Assembly: GCF_052857255.1 (NCBI RefSeq)
Contig: NC_135497.1
Span: forward strand, 345,873,751-345,937,750
DNA from: Amblyomma americanum
Taxonomy: Eukaryota > Arthropoda > Arachnida > Ixodida > Ixodidae
DNA: 64,000 nt
Direction of reading: 5' to 3'
The notes beneath the pieces were generated by a model. That model worked only from the letters and a program-made list of their open reading frames with translations. It had not been told where the DNA came from and searched no databases. The stretch's first letter is position 1. Each line of letters begins with the position of its first letter. The translations under genes were made by a program, and so were the position numbers. This document shows, piece by piece, positions 22,087 to 32,652 of the stretch.

Positions 22087-25000
22087 TTGCCATCACATGG
22101 CAAGACTTTCCGGCCTTAGCATTGGTAAAAGCTGGAGACGCTATTGACTACGCAGAACAACGATGCCAGCGTTGAAAACCGAACATATATGAGCGACTTC
22201 GCTCCGAACCCCTGCACGTTCGCATCCGGCCATGCCAGCTCACGTTCCGTTCTTCACTGAGCGCTCACTCATCATCAGCTTACAAGAGGTTCACTTCGGC
22301 GCTTCGATACAGCCTCCACTCAGACGTCACGCGAGGCGAGCATCTCAACAAGAAGTTGCCGCGAAGCCCTGTGGTTGCGCGCGGTGACGCATCACCGACA
22401 CCTCTCCACGCAGTAACAGACTCGTTCGCCGCGCTTGCACCTTCCACCAGGCTATATACAAAGGAGGGAGGGGGGGGGGGGGGGGGGCTAGCGCGTGCTT
22501 GGCGTGCCGGAGAGCTTGTAATTAGGAACCGCTGCGCGCGAATTCCACGCCACGCTCGACCATCGCAGGAAGAAGGGAATCGGGAGGGAGGCGAAGGAAA
22601 AAAGGCCCCAAGAGGAACCCAGAAGCGCTGACGGCCTGCGCTGCCCTATATGCATACCGAAGTGGTTGGGTGAGAGCAAAAGAGAGGAAAAGAAAGGGCA
22701 GCGGGAACAGTGTTAGTATAAATGAAAACAAGGATAGACAAAAGCGAATCGGAGGGACATTATAGGAGCTGTCTAGCGCTCCACCGGGCCCGAAGTAAAT
22801 TTCACTGTCCGTTTCCCTGTCGCCCGCAGATAACCAATCCCTCCTTGAAGGCGAGGGAAACAAAAAAGAGAAAGGAGATGACTTTGCACGCTCTGCGGCG
22901 GCGAAGAAAAGACGGCAGGATCGCGCGGTGCGGCGATGGAGAAATTCAAATGGAACGGTCAGGAAACAGTTTTCACGCTTCGCCGGTCGTCACCGAGAGC
23001 ACGAAAAAAAAAAGGGGGAGGGGGTCTTTGCCTCTGCTTCGCGCGGCGCGGATCGAAACCGAGACAGCGAAGGAGAACAGGGCAGAACACCGCGAACAAG
23101 GAAAGGAAATCGAGAAGAAAAAAGAAAACGCCCACTACATTTGTTTTCGGCTTGCCCCGCACAGAGAGAGAGAGAAAAAAAACGGAACATCGAATCGAAA
23201 ACGGCCGAGATGAAGTGGAGCATCTTAGAGAACGTCGTTTTGAGAAGGGATGCGGGGACAGAATAGGAAAAAAAAACAGGCTAAAGGCAGCAACGCAGCG
23301 GCATTGTACGGTTTCGAGCCACACCTTTTGTACGTGAACGCGTGCTCACTGGCGGCGTCGCCGCGGCAGCTCGGAGAATTTCGAAATTTGGCGAGCGTGC
23401 TTCGTTTTCTTTCCGTCTTTTTGCGGTGTTCTCCTTCGCGTTTGTTTCTTTTCCGTCAAAACCCTCGTCGCATCACTCGGCTGCCGTTTTTGTTTGGCTT
23501 TGGGAGTATTTTTCCCCACAAGCCATAAATTAAGCGTCGACATTAAGAAAGGCGGGAGCAACCTGCGTCGCCCAAGAGGAAAGCAGGGAGAGGGTGAGGC
23601 AAGGGCAATAAAGAATGTTGAGAAAGAGAGAAAGGAGGAAAAATTGACACGCCTGTTCACCCCCACCCCCCAATCCTTTCCCCCTTTCCCTTAGCACGCT
23701 GCCAGCTTGTGCCCGACGCCGAAGGCAAGTATAGGCACAACTTTTGAAACCTTTATTTTTTTCGTCTCCTTTACTTCACCTCCCTGCTTCTCTGCGCGGA
23801 AGGAAGAGGAAGGAATCAATAACCTGTCGCCCTGGCTGCAGCATAGCTGCAGATGACATGTGCCTATGCGGCGAAGCTTGGCTCTGGCACCACGCGATAG
23901 GAGGTGGCGCGGCGACACGTAGATAAACGGGGGGCACGGGACAGGAAAGATAAGTAAAGAGGAAGGTGGGGAGGGGGGAGGTGTTAGGAGGGCGTCATAC
24001 TTGTCCCCGCCTACTGTACTAGGGCCCACGGGGGTCCCGAGCGGTGTTATAGGTTGTCGGCACGAGGCGGGTAGACTGAGGACCGCTAATAACATCTGCC
24101 CTCTCAATCTTTGTCTGCCTATGCATGTTTTTTTTTCTCTCTCTTTGCTTCCGTTCACGTGCAGTCACAGCTCACTTGGCTGCCAAGCTTATTAAAAACG
24201 AAATTCTACTTGGCGACGCGAAATTTTCGCGCGGAATAACGATCCGCGATAGGAGACGACGGCGACGAGCGAGCGAACGATCCTGTCGGGCGGCGAACAA
24301 ATTCGACGCATGCCGAGTTTTTCTCGCGCTCCCCTGTCGACGGGTGAACGCACCCCGGCAGTTGGCCGAATAATGAATGTGAACGGGTGACGCGATCCGT
24401 AAAGGGATAGCGGATCCTAAGGCGCTCGGAGTAAGGGAGGACCCGTGAGCGCGGCGTCAGGAAGGGGGATGTTTCTCCCGGTGCGGTTCCAACCGCCTTC
24501 GAAAAGCGTGCGACAGAGCGAGGCTCCTCGAGTGAAAGTGCCGCCTTGACAGGCAGTGAAATTAAAAACGTCTCATATTTCGCGTGCCAAAGAAGAAGCT
24601 GATTCTCCTCTATACTTTAAGCACCGAAAAGGCGTCTCCTGATGTCGCGAGGCGAAGAGCTACTCGCCTTCGGTCTAGAATCTTGCAAATTCAAACGACG
24701 CTGTAGATAAGCCTCGTGGAACACTTGAATTTTAAATTGTTTAGGAGATCAACGAGAATAAGGGACATAGGTTGTTCTTTCTTTATTTGATGTCACTAGG
24801 GGCTATTAACAATAAAGCAGCCCCCGATAAAGGCCCGTACCATCGGGAGGGGAAAGGAACCTGAGCTCATTGACTGAGCACAATGTATCCTCTGGCGTTT
24901 TCAACCCTTAGCTATGGCGAGTAACTACAGTGCCTCCCCTTTGTAAGCAAAGCATCCCGAAACTGTGCTCTAGTCAACTGGCTACGTATCAGTGCTGTGT

Positions 25001-26349
25001 TCACACGAGTAATAACACGAGTATTGACTTTTCAATCCGCGATGAAGGCTTTGCTTGCTTTAACAGCTACAACCGTTCACTGTCTTCGCAGTATAATCAC
25101 ATTTGGAGTCGCATTCAATTGTCCCAGAGCATATAAACTGAACTCTAGACTTATTCATTCCCAACACTAAAACGTCGATCGCGTAGCAAATGCCTCAAAA
25201 GTTTCCAACCCTTGACATTTCGGTGGAGGCGAGATGCCGAAACACCCATGTTCTGTGAGATTTAAGTGTAGACCGAAAAACACCATGATGTCGAGATCGG
25301 TTCGGTGCCCTCCCCTGCGGCGTCTCTCACAGCTGTCGATGTTGTTTCGGCGAGGAAGTACACATAGCCTCTTAATCTCGTACCCCGCCACAGTAGAAAG
25401 CGCCGTTACATGGAGTCAGTCAGATCATATGAGACGACACCATTGTTACTATCGTTATCCTCGCGACTTCAAGTACTGCTGGATAATGTTATCGTAGTCG
25501 GGGAGAGCTGTTATTGCAGACGCAAAGAGGACATCCGCACACCAGCTCAAAAGTTGAGCACGAGAGAGTTTGCAATATGCGCTCTTTAGAGAGGGGACAG
25601 TACCCGGACATGACAGTCATCATAATGACCACGCCGTAACCGTGACCACCGCGGCCCCAAACTGCTGCGGGGAATCTGCAAACGGCACGTGCTCGCGCGA
25701 CATCGGTGCCGACATAAAGCCGCGGCGCTCCGCGCGGTGCCCGGGCAAAGCTCATTTACGGGATTGCTCTCCGGAGCTCCGGCGCGCTCTGGCAAAATTT
25801 AGCCGCCGCAGTAATTAATACGGAGACGCAACGGCGGCGGTGGCCGAGTGCATTGTTCTTCCCGGGGCTCCATTTTGAGCCGCCCGACGACGGGGAACTG
25901 AGGACGGAGCGCAACAGTCGCGGCGAGGGCTGCATTGCGAGCAGAGCTCACGTCAAGTGTCGAGCGCCATCCTGTGTGTTTAGCTTTGGTACACTCGTTC
26001 AGAGGCAGCACAGCGGGTTGGCTGATATAGCGCATATGTACGGCACCAGCATATATGCAGGCTTCGAAGCGTTTTTGCGACTGCCCTTCTGTTGCAGCGA
26101 AAACCAGGCAGCGACGGAGCAAAGATATGCGCGCGAAATGCGTAAAGACCTGCTCTCAAAAACTCATTCACTTGCATGCAGAAACCTAAAGAGAGAAGAA
26201 AAAAATGGCAGGTTTTTAACGCAGTTAAACCGTGTAGGCCTGCGAAAGCTTGTGTTTAGCCTGGTTGGCTCATGGTTTTGCTTGGCTGTGTCGTCGGCCC
26301 GTCTGGCGACGATTATACTCGGGTTAAGCTCTGGTCGAGGTTAAGCTGA
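22086..26349. other. unassigned sequence; purine-rich and CpG-rich patches
   Basis: Holds a poly-G run (listed separately), a purine-rich and A-run-rich section (22570-23290) whose long open frames are Lys/Arg/Glu-rich by composition, and its pyrimidine-rich counterpart (23390-23470). A CpG-rich block at 24190-24540 and another at 25670-25950 look regulatory in composition only. On the minus strand an AATAAA lies near 24785. No exon or RNA gene was recognised. Confidence 0.5.
22470..22487. repeat. poly-G homopolymer (18 G)
   Basis: Eighteen consecutive guanines within a GGAGGGAGG context, able in principle to form a G-quadruplex. Overlapping open frames read it as poly-glycine and are not credible genes. 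Confidence 0.95.
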
Positions 26350-26401
26350 TCTGATCTGTTCGAGCCACCTGCAGATGGCAGTTGATGAAGACGACGACGT
26401 G

Positions 26402-26439
26402 CAATGCACAGCGCGAGTGTGTGCTCGCGCTGTGCATTG
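26402..26439. repeat. perfect 16-bp inverted repeat in the retrotransposon 5-prime region
   Basis: CAATGCACAGCGCGAG is followed by a 6-base TGTGTG loop and its exact complement CTCGCGCTGTGCATTG. In a transcript this would fold as a stable stem-loop about 210 bases before the ORF1 start. It may be part of the element leader or lie just outside it, since the element start is unknown. A 16-bp perfect stem in an otherwise decayed element is notable. Confidence 0.85.
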
Positions 26440-26647
26440 TGTGCGCGCGCAGAGCTGTCCCCCGAGGAAGACGAGGGATCGGCTAAGTATTGGGCGGCTG
26501 GTCCTGTTTTCCTTTCCCCCTGTGCCTTCGCACCTTTTTTTCTTGTGTGGATAACGCACGCGGTGAGTTTCTAAATCTCAGGTAATCTCTACGCAGTCTC
26601 CCGGCCAGGGGAGGTCCCCCTGGTCGATTTCCCTACCGCCTAATGAG

Positions 26648-27899
26648 ATGCCTCTTGAAGCTTTTCAACGCTCCGGCGTCCGCAGCATTCCTGTGGCGCT
26701 GTTGCCAAAGGATGGTGGTTCTATCAAAATTAACAATCCAGGGCCCCTTCGAGCTGCTCTCCAGGAGGCCACTTCCCTTTATGAGGCAATCACTGAGGTA
26801 AGGCAGTTTGGACGTGGCGGGATTCTGTGCTGTTCACCAGACCTGTCGTGCGTAGAGGATTTTCTAAGCTGCTCTTCTTTTGGGTCTCTTTCGGTAAACA
26901 GCTTCATTCTATCTCATCGGACCTGCACAAAAGATTCGGTTCGTGGTGTGGACTCTTGCTTGTCTCCAGTTGAGACCCTCGACCTTCTCTCTGCAGCGGG
27001 TGTTGTTGCTGTGTATCGCTGTAGCCGGGAGGTGAACAATGAGCGGGTGACAACAGAAACGGTTATTGCCACTTTTGCGGGTACTGCCTGCCCCTCAGAA
27101 ATAAAGGCATGGCCCCTAATCTTCCGTGTAGACCCCCTCCGTCTAAGCCACTGCAGTGCAGCAATTGCTGGCGATATGGTCATAGTGCTCGCGGCTGCAA
27201 GTCCACCTTGCGCTGTTGCAAAGACGGTAATGACCAACCATCAAATTTATGCTCTGATCAAAACGAGAAGTGTTGCCTTTGTGGTGGATCTCACGCTCCA
27301 AATTCCATGGATTGTCCTTCTCGGGATTATGAATTGCAAATTCTAGACATAACGGACCGCAAACGCTGTTGGCCGCACGAGGCAATATCAGAAATTAAAG
27401 AGAGAGCTCACGGCTAGCAGGTGTGTCAGCCCGTTCCAGAGTTGCACTAGATTCGTCTATCTCTCAGGCAATAGTGACTGCTGTGGAAGCCTCAATGGCT
27501 AAGATGGTTGACAGGATAGTGTCCACTGTCTCTGAGTGCATATCTAATGCTCTGGCAACGCAGATTACCCAGGCCATGCAAATTGGAATGACTTGTGACA
27601 TGTCAACCATGCCTTCGTTAATGACCCAACATTCCTTACTTGAGCAGTCTCAGCCCCAAGAACTAGTTACTGCTGTTTCTTCACTTCCTCGGTCCACTAA
27701 TTCAGATAATGCTCAAATTATTCATGATGCAAAGATGGTGGATTCGGATACGCGAATCCTCAAACGCAATAATGAATCCCTCATGTCTAACCCTTCTTCA
27801 CATCCTCAGCCGAAATCAAAGAAGCAACAGATTGATTCTAAGCCAAAAGAAACTGTTTTAGGGCAGGCAGTTGCTGCTGCCCGGATTTATCAACCATAG
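26648..27899 (+). pseudogene. retrotransposon ORF1 (Gag-like, CCHC zinc knuckles), broken
   Basis: ORF1 proteins of I-like elements bind the element RNA and package it with ORF2. Here the N-terminal part (from MPLEAFQRSG) runs to about 27130 and includes VYRCSREVNNERV and the SEIKAWPLIFRVDP motif that precedes the knuckles. The frame then shifts, and the next frame carries the zinc knuckle CSNCWRYGHSARGC (27157-27198), a damaged middle knuckle and CCLCGGSHAPNSMDC. A second shift near 27400-27420 leads to a Gln/Ser/Lys-rich C-terminal part (27423-27899) ending in a stop just before ORF2. The N-terminal start is chosen because the frame begins there with ATG after an in-frame stop. Two frame changes make it non-functional. 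Confidence 0.85.
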
Positions 27900-27955
27900 G
27901 GGCGTTAAGAGTTCTCTAGCGGAACTGTCGGTCACTTCTTTCAGCTTCAACAGAC

Positions 27956-28700
27956 TTGCTGTACCTTATATCTCAACATAACCCAGACATAATTATTTTA
28001 CAAGACACTTGGCTTACATCTGAAAAACACTTCCATTTGCAAAATTATTCTTCATTTGGACAAGATCGTCAGTCAAGAGGAGGAGGATTACTCATACTAG
28101 TTTCTTTCAAATTTTGTCACAGGGCTAAGATTACACTTAAGTCCACTACGATAGACTGTGAGTTATTGGCTTTAGATTTTGGAATTCCAGGGTGCTATCC
28201 CTTTTCATTAGTGAATGTTTATTTTCCTTGCCGTGTGCAGGATACCAGGCTGCTAGAGCTCCTGCTCCTTAATTGTCAGAAGTCAGTTCTCTTGGCCGGT
28301 GACTTTAATTCTCATCATGTGTCGTGGGGCTTTAAGACAGATTTCTGTGGTAAGCGCCTTTGGGATTGGGTTACTGCATGATAACAACCTTTCGTGTATG
28401 AATTCAGGTTCGGCCACATTTCTCCGCTCACAAATTCGATCTGTGTTAGACTTAACTTTCACCAGCCCTAGTGTTCCTGTACTCAATTGTGTTATGCCTT
28501 TTTCCCCTTCTCTCTTCCTCCTTTTAGTCCCCTAATTCCTCTTCCCCAGTGCAGGGTAGCCAACCGGAACCCCTTTCTGGTTGACATCCCTGCCTTTCCC
28601 TCCTCCTCTTTATCTATCTGGTCGACTGTGGATTATGAAACATCTAGCGATCACATAACTATAGTTTATGATGTTAATTGCCACTTAACTCCGGCATGCT
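27956..28700 (+). pseudogene. retrotransposon ORF2, APE-type endonuclease domain, broken
   Basis: The endonuclease nicks the target so the 3-prime OH can prime reverse transcription. Visible family motifs: PDIIILQDTWL (usually Q-ETWL), RGGGLLILV, the central LLAGDFNSHHVSWG, then after a frame change near 28340-28370 RSVLDLTFTSP, and finally STVDYETSSDHITIVYDV, the C-terminal catalytic SDH motif. The start of the domain, upstream of the quoted frame, is degraded. Between LDLTFTSP and the SDH motif there is about 120 bases of foreign-looking sequence (listed separately). The metal- and phosphate-binding residues Asp-Asn (in GDFN) and Asp-His (in SDH) are still present, so the decay is mostly by frame changes. 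Confidence 0.85.
28495..28617. mobile_element. probable nested fragment of another retrotransposon
   Basis: The sequence interrupts the endonuclease between its LDLTFTSP and TVDYETSSDH motifs, which lie close together in the family. It is pyrimidine-rich and contains CCCAGTGCAGGGTAGCCAACC and TCTGGTTGACATCCCTGCC, a block I remember as recurring at the 3-prime ends of many tick transcripts and elements, followed by CTCCTCTTTATCTATCTG. This fits a short 3-prime fragment of a different LINE. Borders are estimated from the break in protein similarity, and no target duplication was confirmed. Its removal appears to restore the original frame only approximately. Confidence 0.4.
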
Positions 28701-28858
28701 CTCAGCTGAGGTCATATATAAACTATGACCAGTTTCAGTACTCTTTGCGCTCCACTCTTGCTTTAGCGGTTAATTCCGCTGAAGAGCATACAGCAAAGGT
28801 CATATGCTTGGCTATTGAGGAAGGCCGAAAGAAGTCCGAATTTTTGGTACGTACATGA

Positions 28859-29480
28859 AGAGGGAACACTTCAGCTAGATGGTGGAATGCAGATTGCTCG
28901 CGGGATTTCAGACGCAGAAAGGCTGCATGGAAGAAGCTCCTACACAATCAGTGCCCAAAAAATTGGCATGATTATAAGTTCATTGCGGCTATTTTTAAAC
29001 GCAAAATGTCGCAAGGGAAAGAAAATTATAAATCCGAGCACTTTGATTTCCTTTCAAAATCGGGAAATCGTCGCACAATTTTCCGATTATTAAGATCGCG
29101 GAAAAAGTTTCCGGTTTCAGAAAATTCACCCTCATGTGTTTTGACCCCACAACAAGCAATGGAAACAGTTGAGACAATTGCCAAAGGATTAGAGCAGCGT
29201 TTCGCCTCTGTACTTCCTTTGCGCTCCGCGTTTTTGGCGTCAGTGAACCAGTTTCAGCATGTCCCCCCTATTACCCTTCCCGAGCTTTCCCGATAGTTTT
29301 GAGGTTACCAACCGCTGCTCCTGGCCCTGATAGGGTAACGTCAAAAATGTTAAGTATCCTCTTTGAGGAGTCCCCTACATCCTTATTGCAGCTGGTTAAT
29401 TTTTCAATCAAACATGCATGGATTTGTCCTGAGTGGGAAGTCACCAAAGTCATCCTTTTATCTAAAAACAATGGTGGTGG
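28859..29480 (+). pseudogene. retrotransposon ORF2, endonuclease-RT linker and RT N-terminus
   Basis: A stop (TGA at 28856-28858) precedes this segment in frame. The linker shows WWNADCSRDFRRRKAAWK, matching the WWN..C motif placed between endonuclease and RT in this group. After a stop at 29294-29296 and a frame change comes the RT start, APGPDRVTSKMLSIL (family: GPDGI..ML), then a CPEWEVTKVILLSKNNGG segment (family: P..WK.A.V.PL.K). The frame then runs straight into the solo LTR. On the far side of the LTR the RT sequence continues in the same frame once the LTR and one target-site copy are discounted. Confidence 0.85.
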
Positions 29481-30322
29481 TGTTGTGCTCGCGCTTCCTT
29501 CCTGCTGTGGAATTCGGCGAAGTGGGGCATGGGGAGGATTCCCTGAAGACTACCGCGAGGGTGGGTGAGCCTTCTGGGGGAGGCGTGACTGCAGGACTGC
29601 CAGAGAGAACGACGACAATAGCGTCCCCACGTGTTCGAACAGGAATGCCGGAAGCAGCGACAATAGCGTCCCCATAGCGACGATAGCGTTCAACAAGAAT
29701 GCCAGCGACGACCATGAGCTTACTCGTTCCGGTCCTTGCCACGACGAAGTGCGGTATCAATGTGGTCCCCTTCAGTCACGCTGGATTTGAACAATTGCCC
29801 GAGTGCCGCACCTTCGACAGAGCTTCCGCTTTCCGGTCACCAGTACAAGCTCTTTCGACACCCGCTGGGAGACAGCCTGCATTCCTTTGTCATGCAGGTG
29901 CCGTCCGGACGCACGTGCGCGGCCACCTGGAAGCCGCGGGGACGACAACGTGACCGGGTCCTTTTCCCTTTTCCTCGACCGAGCTGCGAAGAAACATCAG
30001 GACCGCCCTGCCGTGGGTGGTACCATCAGTGCCATCGTGTCATTGGACATCATTCTTCGAACTGTATTCACCAGCTAGGGATCTGGGGAATACGAAGAGT
30101 ATTTAAGGAGCTGCTGGTTTGATGCTAGGAGCCCCCCCCCCCCCCTTCTTGAGAGGTATCAGAGACTCCCGACTCCTAAGAAGCTCTCTTTACTGAGAAG
30201 CACTCTCAGTTGCCCGTGCTTGTACATAATGTAAATAGTCCTTGTATAAAGTTTTCCAAGTTTTCTTCCTCCGATCGACCTCGTCTCTTCTCCGGCCCAG
30301 TCACGCTACCTGAATCACAACA
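29481..30322. mobile_element. solo LTR (842 bp) of an LTR retrotransposon, Gypsy-like
   Basis: It begins TGTTGTG and ends CACAACA, perfect 7-bp inverted ends of the TG...CA type. The flanks are duplicated as GTGG (29477-29480 and 30323-30326), a 4-bp target duplication as in many Ty3/Gypsy elements. LTR plus one duplication is 846 bp, a multiple of three, and the split RT codon is rejoined exactly. Inside, a TATA-like box GTATTTAAGGAG (about 30099) precedes a poly-C run (30132-30145), and TATAAAG near 30245 lies before the 3-prime end. There is no gag or pol, so it is a solo LTR left by recombination between two LTRs, or a single-LTR insertion. The transcription direction is probably plus, from the order of these signals. 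Family is inferred from ends and duplication length only. Confidence 0.88.
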
Positions 30323-30326
30323 GTGG

Positions 30327-31130
30327 CTATTCTCTGGATAATATTAGATCCATTTCATTGACATCAAACGTGGTTAAGTTAATTGAAAGGGTCATACTCC
30401 TGCGTGTTTCGGAGTTTGTGGACCGCAATAGTATCCCTAGTCCCTGTCAAATTGGTTTCCGTCAAAAATGTTCCATATGGAATGCTCACACCGATTTTGA
30501 GAGTCGCATTCCTCTTTCGCGGCACCAAAAAATGCATGCTGCTTTGATGACATTAGATTTAGCCAAAGCTTATGACAGCGTAGAATACTGCATATTATTG
30601 CAAAGATTATATACTCTCCAGTTTCCGAATTACTTAGTGTTGTTGGATATCTGCGTTCCTTGAAAACCGACAGTTTTTTCGTATACTAAATGGTGTGAAT
30701 TCTGGAAGATATAAACAATTCAGAGGCGTTCCACAAGGTGCAGTCTTGTCGCCTGTGCTCTTTAATATTCTTGTGAGCTCTATCCCCAGCCATCAAAACA
30801 TTCGCACTTACGTCTATGCGGACGACATTGCATTTTTCACTGCTGCAGCTGACATTCAATCTCTCTATGTGTGCCTGCAATCGTACCTTAATTTGCTTGA
30901 AAGTTGGTTGTGTGACTTACGTCTCACCTTAAATGTAAACAAGTGCGCTGTACTTGTTTTCCAAATGAAAGATCCTCTTCATCTCTCTCTCAGTTACCAG
31001 CGACAAAATATTCCTCAAGTTAAGTCATTAAAATATCTTGGTGTCATTTATGATGGCAGCCTCACATGGCGCTCGCACACTGATCATGTCGCAAGCGAAA
31101 GGGGCTCGTGCTGTGGGCATGTTGCGTAGA
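30327..31130 (+). pseudogene. retrotransposon ORF2, reverse transcriptase core
   Basis: After the solo LTR the frame resumes with YSLDNIRSISLTSNVVKL (family: Y.L.NYRPISL). Next come QIGFRQKCSIWNAH, motif A as MTLDLAKAYDSV (Asp at about 30556), then a frame change near 30640-30690, motif B as FRGVPQGAVLSPVLFN, and catalytic motif C as YVYADDIAFF (YADD at 30815-30826). The thumb-side motifs LTLNVNKCAVLVF and SLKYLGVIYDG follow. All catalytic Asp residues (motif A Asp, both of YADD) are present, so decay came by frame changes and not by loss of the active site. Another frame change lies near 31085. Confidence 0.9.
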
Positions 31131-32076
31131 TTAAGTAATCCCCGGTCTGGAATGCGGAGAGATGCACTTTTGCTGATTTATGTTTTGTATGTCTGACCAA
31201 TTTTAGAAATTGGATCTGTGCTGTTTTCTGGTACGGATACTTACAAAATTCGCCCGCTCGTTCTTTTGGAGGGGGAAGCACTTCGGTTGTGCTTCTAAAT
31301 TTGTGGCCGATAACGTGCTTTATCTTGAAGCCCGTTTTTCTGTTTTATTATCTAGATTTCAATTCCTAACTGTTCAGACATACCTAAGGATATATGAATC
31401 AGATTTACACCGCTCCTTGTCTGTTTTTTGTTGCCAGCCGACTTCCTTTTTTGGAGTTCACTGGCCTATAGATTTCATACCCCTCAGGTAGTTATGGTAC
31501 GAAATTTGCTTGAACCTTTAAATGTTCTTTTGTATAACATCCTACCAACAAAAAAACAGTGGGTACACTGTAGAAATTGTCTATGATGACATTTTATCGA
31601 AAAACGCTAAGCATTTACCACCCCGTATTTTAAATGGACTATTATAAGACCGTTTACAAAGCCTACCTACTAGCTTAACGATAGCTACTGACGCCTCCCA
31701 ATGTAATGAAAAAGGCAGGGGCGGGAATATATTGCCCGCTTCTAGATTGGTATTTTTCTGTGCGGCTTCCCGATTACACCCCAATTTTCTAAGCGGAGTT
31801 TCTGGCGGTGGTGCTTGCTCTTCGCAAACTACAGCCAGCTTTCTCTTCATGAAGTGTCTGTCATTACAGACTTTTTTTTTGTGTTCGTCCCTTGCTTCGG
31901 CTCTAGATTCGCCAATCCTAAAAACCTTCCATCCATTGCTCCCTCCGCATTTGAGCCTTGTTCACATGATATGGCTGCCAGGTCATAGCGGTGTGACAGC
32001 CAATGAAGTTGCAGACTGCCCGGCAAAGGCGTCCCTCAATGGCCCCGTGCTACCTATCGTTCCGGCTACAGCATAA
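31131..32076 (+). pseudogene. retrotransposon ORF2, thumb/connection region and RNase H domain
   Basis: The connection keeps PILEIGSVLFSG, VLLEGEALRLC and VADNVLYLEARFSVLL, each typical of I-like ORF2, separated by stops (a TGA at 31194-31196 among them) and a frame change. RNase H follows: IATDASQCNEKGRGG (family: TDAS, first catalytic Asp), then a stop right before AEFLAVVLALRKL (second catalytic Glu), and VHMIWLPGHSGVTANEVADCPAKASL (family: W.PGHSG..GNE.AD). RNase H removes the RNA template after first-strand synthesis. Its presence is the reason to place the element in the I-like group rather than Jockey or CR1. Confidence 0.88.
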
Positions 32077-32253
32077 ATTACAGCAGCGAGGTGTCTGAGA
32101 CAGAATTTGTTGAGAATGACAACTGGATCTCTCTTAAGATCTGATGATTGCCTGCCCCACGAATACCTCAGGTGCAGGTAATCATGCCAATCACGGCAGG
32201 TTGAGGTATCTCTATCAAGGCTCCGCTGCCGGATCCCACCCTTAAATTTTTAT

Positions 32254-32487
32254 TTGCACAGGTCTGGGTTGGCGCTTAATCCCGTCTGTGTATACTGTGG
32301 TATGCACGAAACCATACACCATTTTTTGTTGTTTTGCCGCCAATACACCATGATGAGAAGACGGCTTTTAGAGAAACCACTACAACAGCTTGGCCTTTGT
32401 TCGAGCAGCCCAGTCATATTGTCGTTTGGAGCCACCATACTTGAGTACAGCCACAAGTCTGTTTTTACCGCCGTCCAAAATTTTTAA
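32254..32487 (+). pseudogene. retrotransposon ORF2 C-terminal Cys/His finger and stop
   Basis: CVYCGMHETIHHFLLFC has the C-x2-C-x6-7-H-x4-C spacing found at the ORF2 C-terminus of I-, R1- and Jockey-type elements. It is followed by RRRLLEKPLQQLGL and a normal-looking end at a TAA stop (32485-32487). This part is intact over 77 codons. The link to the RNase H segment before it (32077-32253) is broken by stops. Beyond the stop lies an AT-rich untranslated region. Confidence 0.85.
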
Positions 32488-32652
32488 TGGAATCAAATCG
32501 GCTGCACCTAGTTAACTTTTTAATTTTTCAATATTATTTTTATTCTTACAATTATCATTATCATTTAACTACTCGGCTATAAACATCAGTCTTGATCTTT
32601 TGCGTGCGTTATGCATTTCCCGTTTCATTTCGTTATTCCCTTTTGTTTACTT

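Larger units (their letters stand above)
26350..32520 (+). mobile_element. I-like non-LTR retrotransposon, near-complete but inactive
   Basis: In order: a 5-prime region with a hairpin, ORF1 with CCHC zinc knuckles, then ORF2 with APE-type endonuclease, reverse transcriptase with a YADD catalytic box, RNase H and a C-terminal Cys/His finger. Two ORFs, APE endonuclease and RNase H together define the I-like group of non-LTR elements. The element is interrupted by an 842-bp solo LTR and a probable fragment of another element. Without these it would be about 5.2 kb, normal for the group. At least half a dozen frame changes and several stops make it inactive. The 5-prime boundary is not visible; the 3-prime end lies somewhere after the last stop (32487), with no clean tail. 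Confidence 0.9.

Noticed and set aside
22722..23337. Lys/Arg/Glu-rich frames of 112-163 codons
   Set aside because: Purine-rich DNA is open in all three plus frames; composition explains them.
29481..30322. Host gene or MITE inserted in the LINE
   Set aside because: TG...CA ends, length, internal TATA-like signals and the 4-bp duplication fit a solo LTR better.
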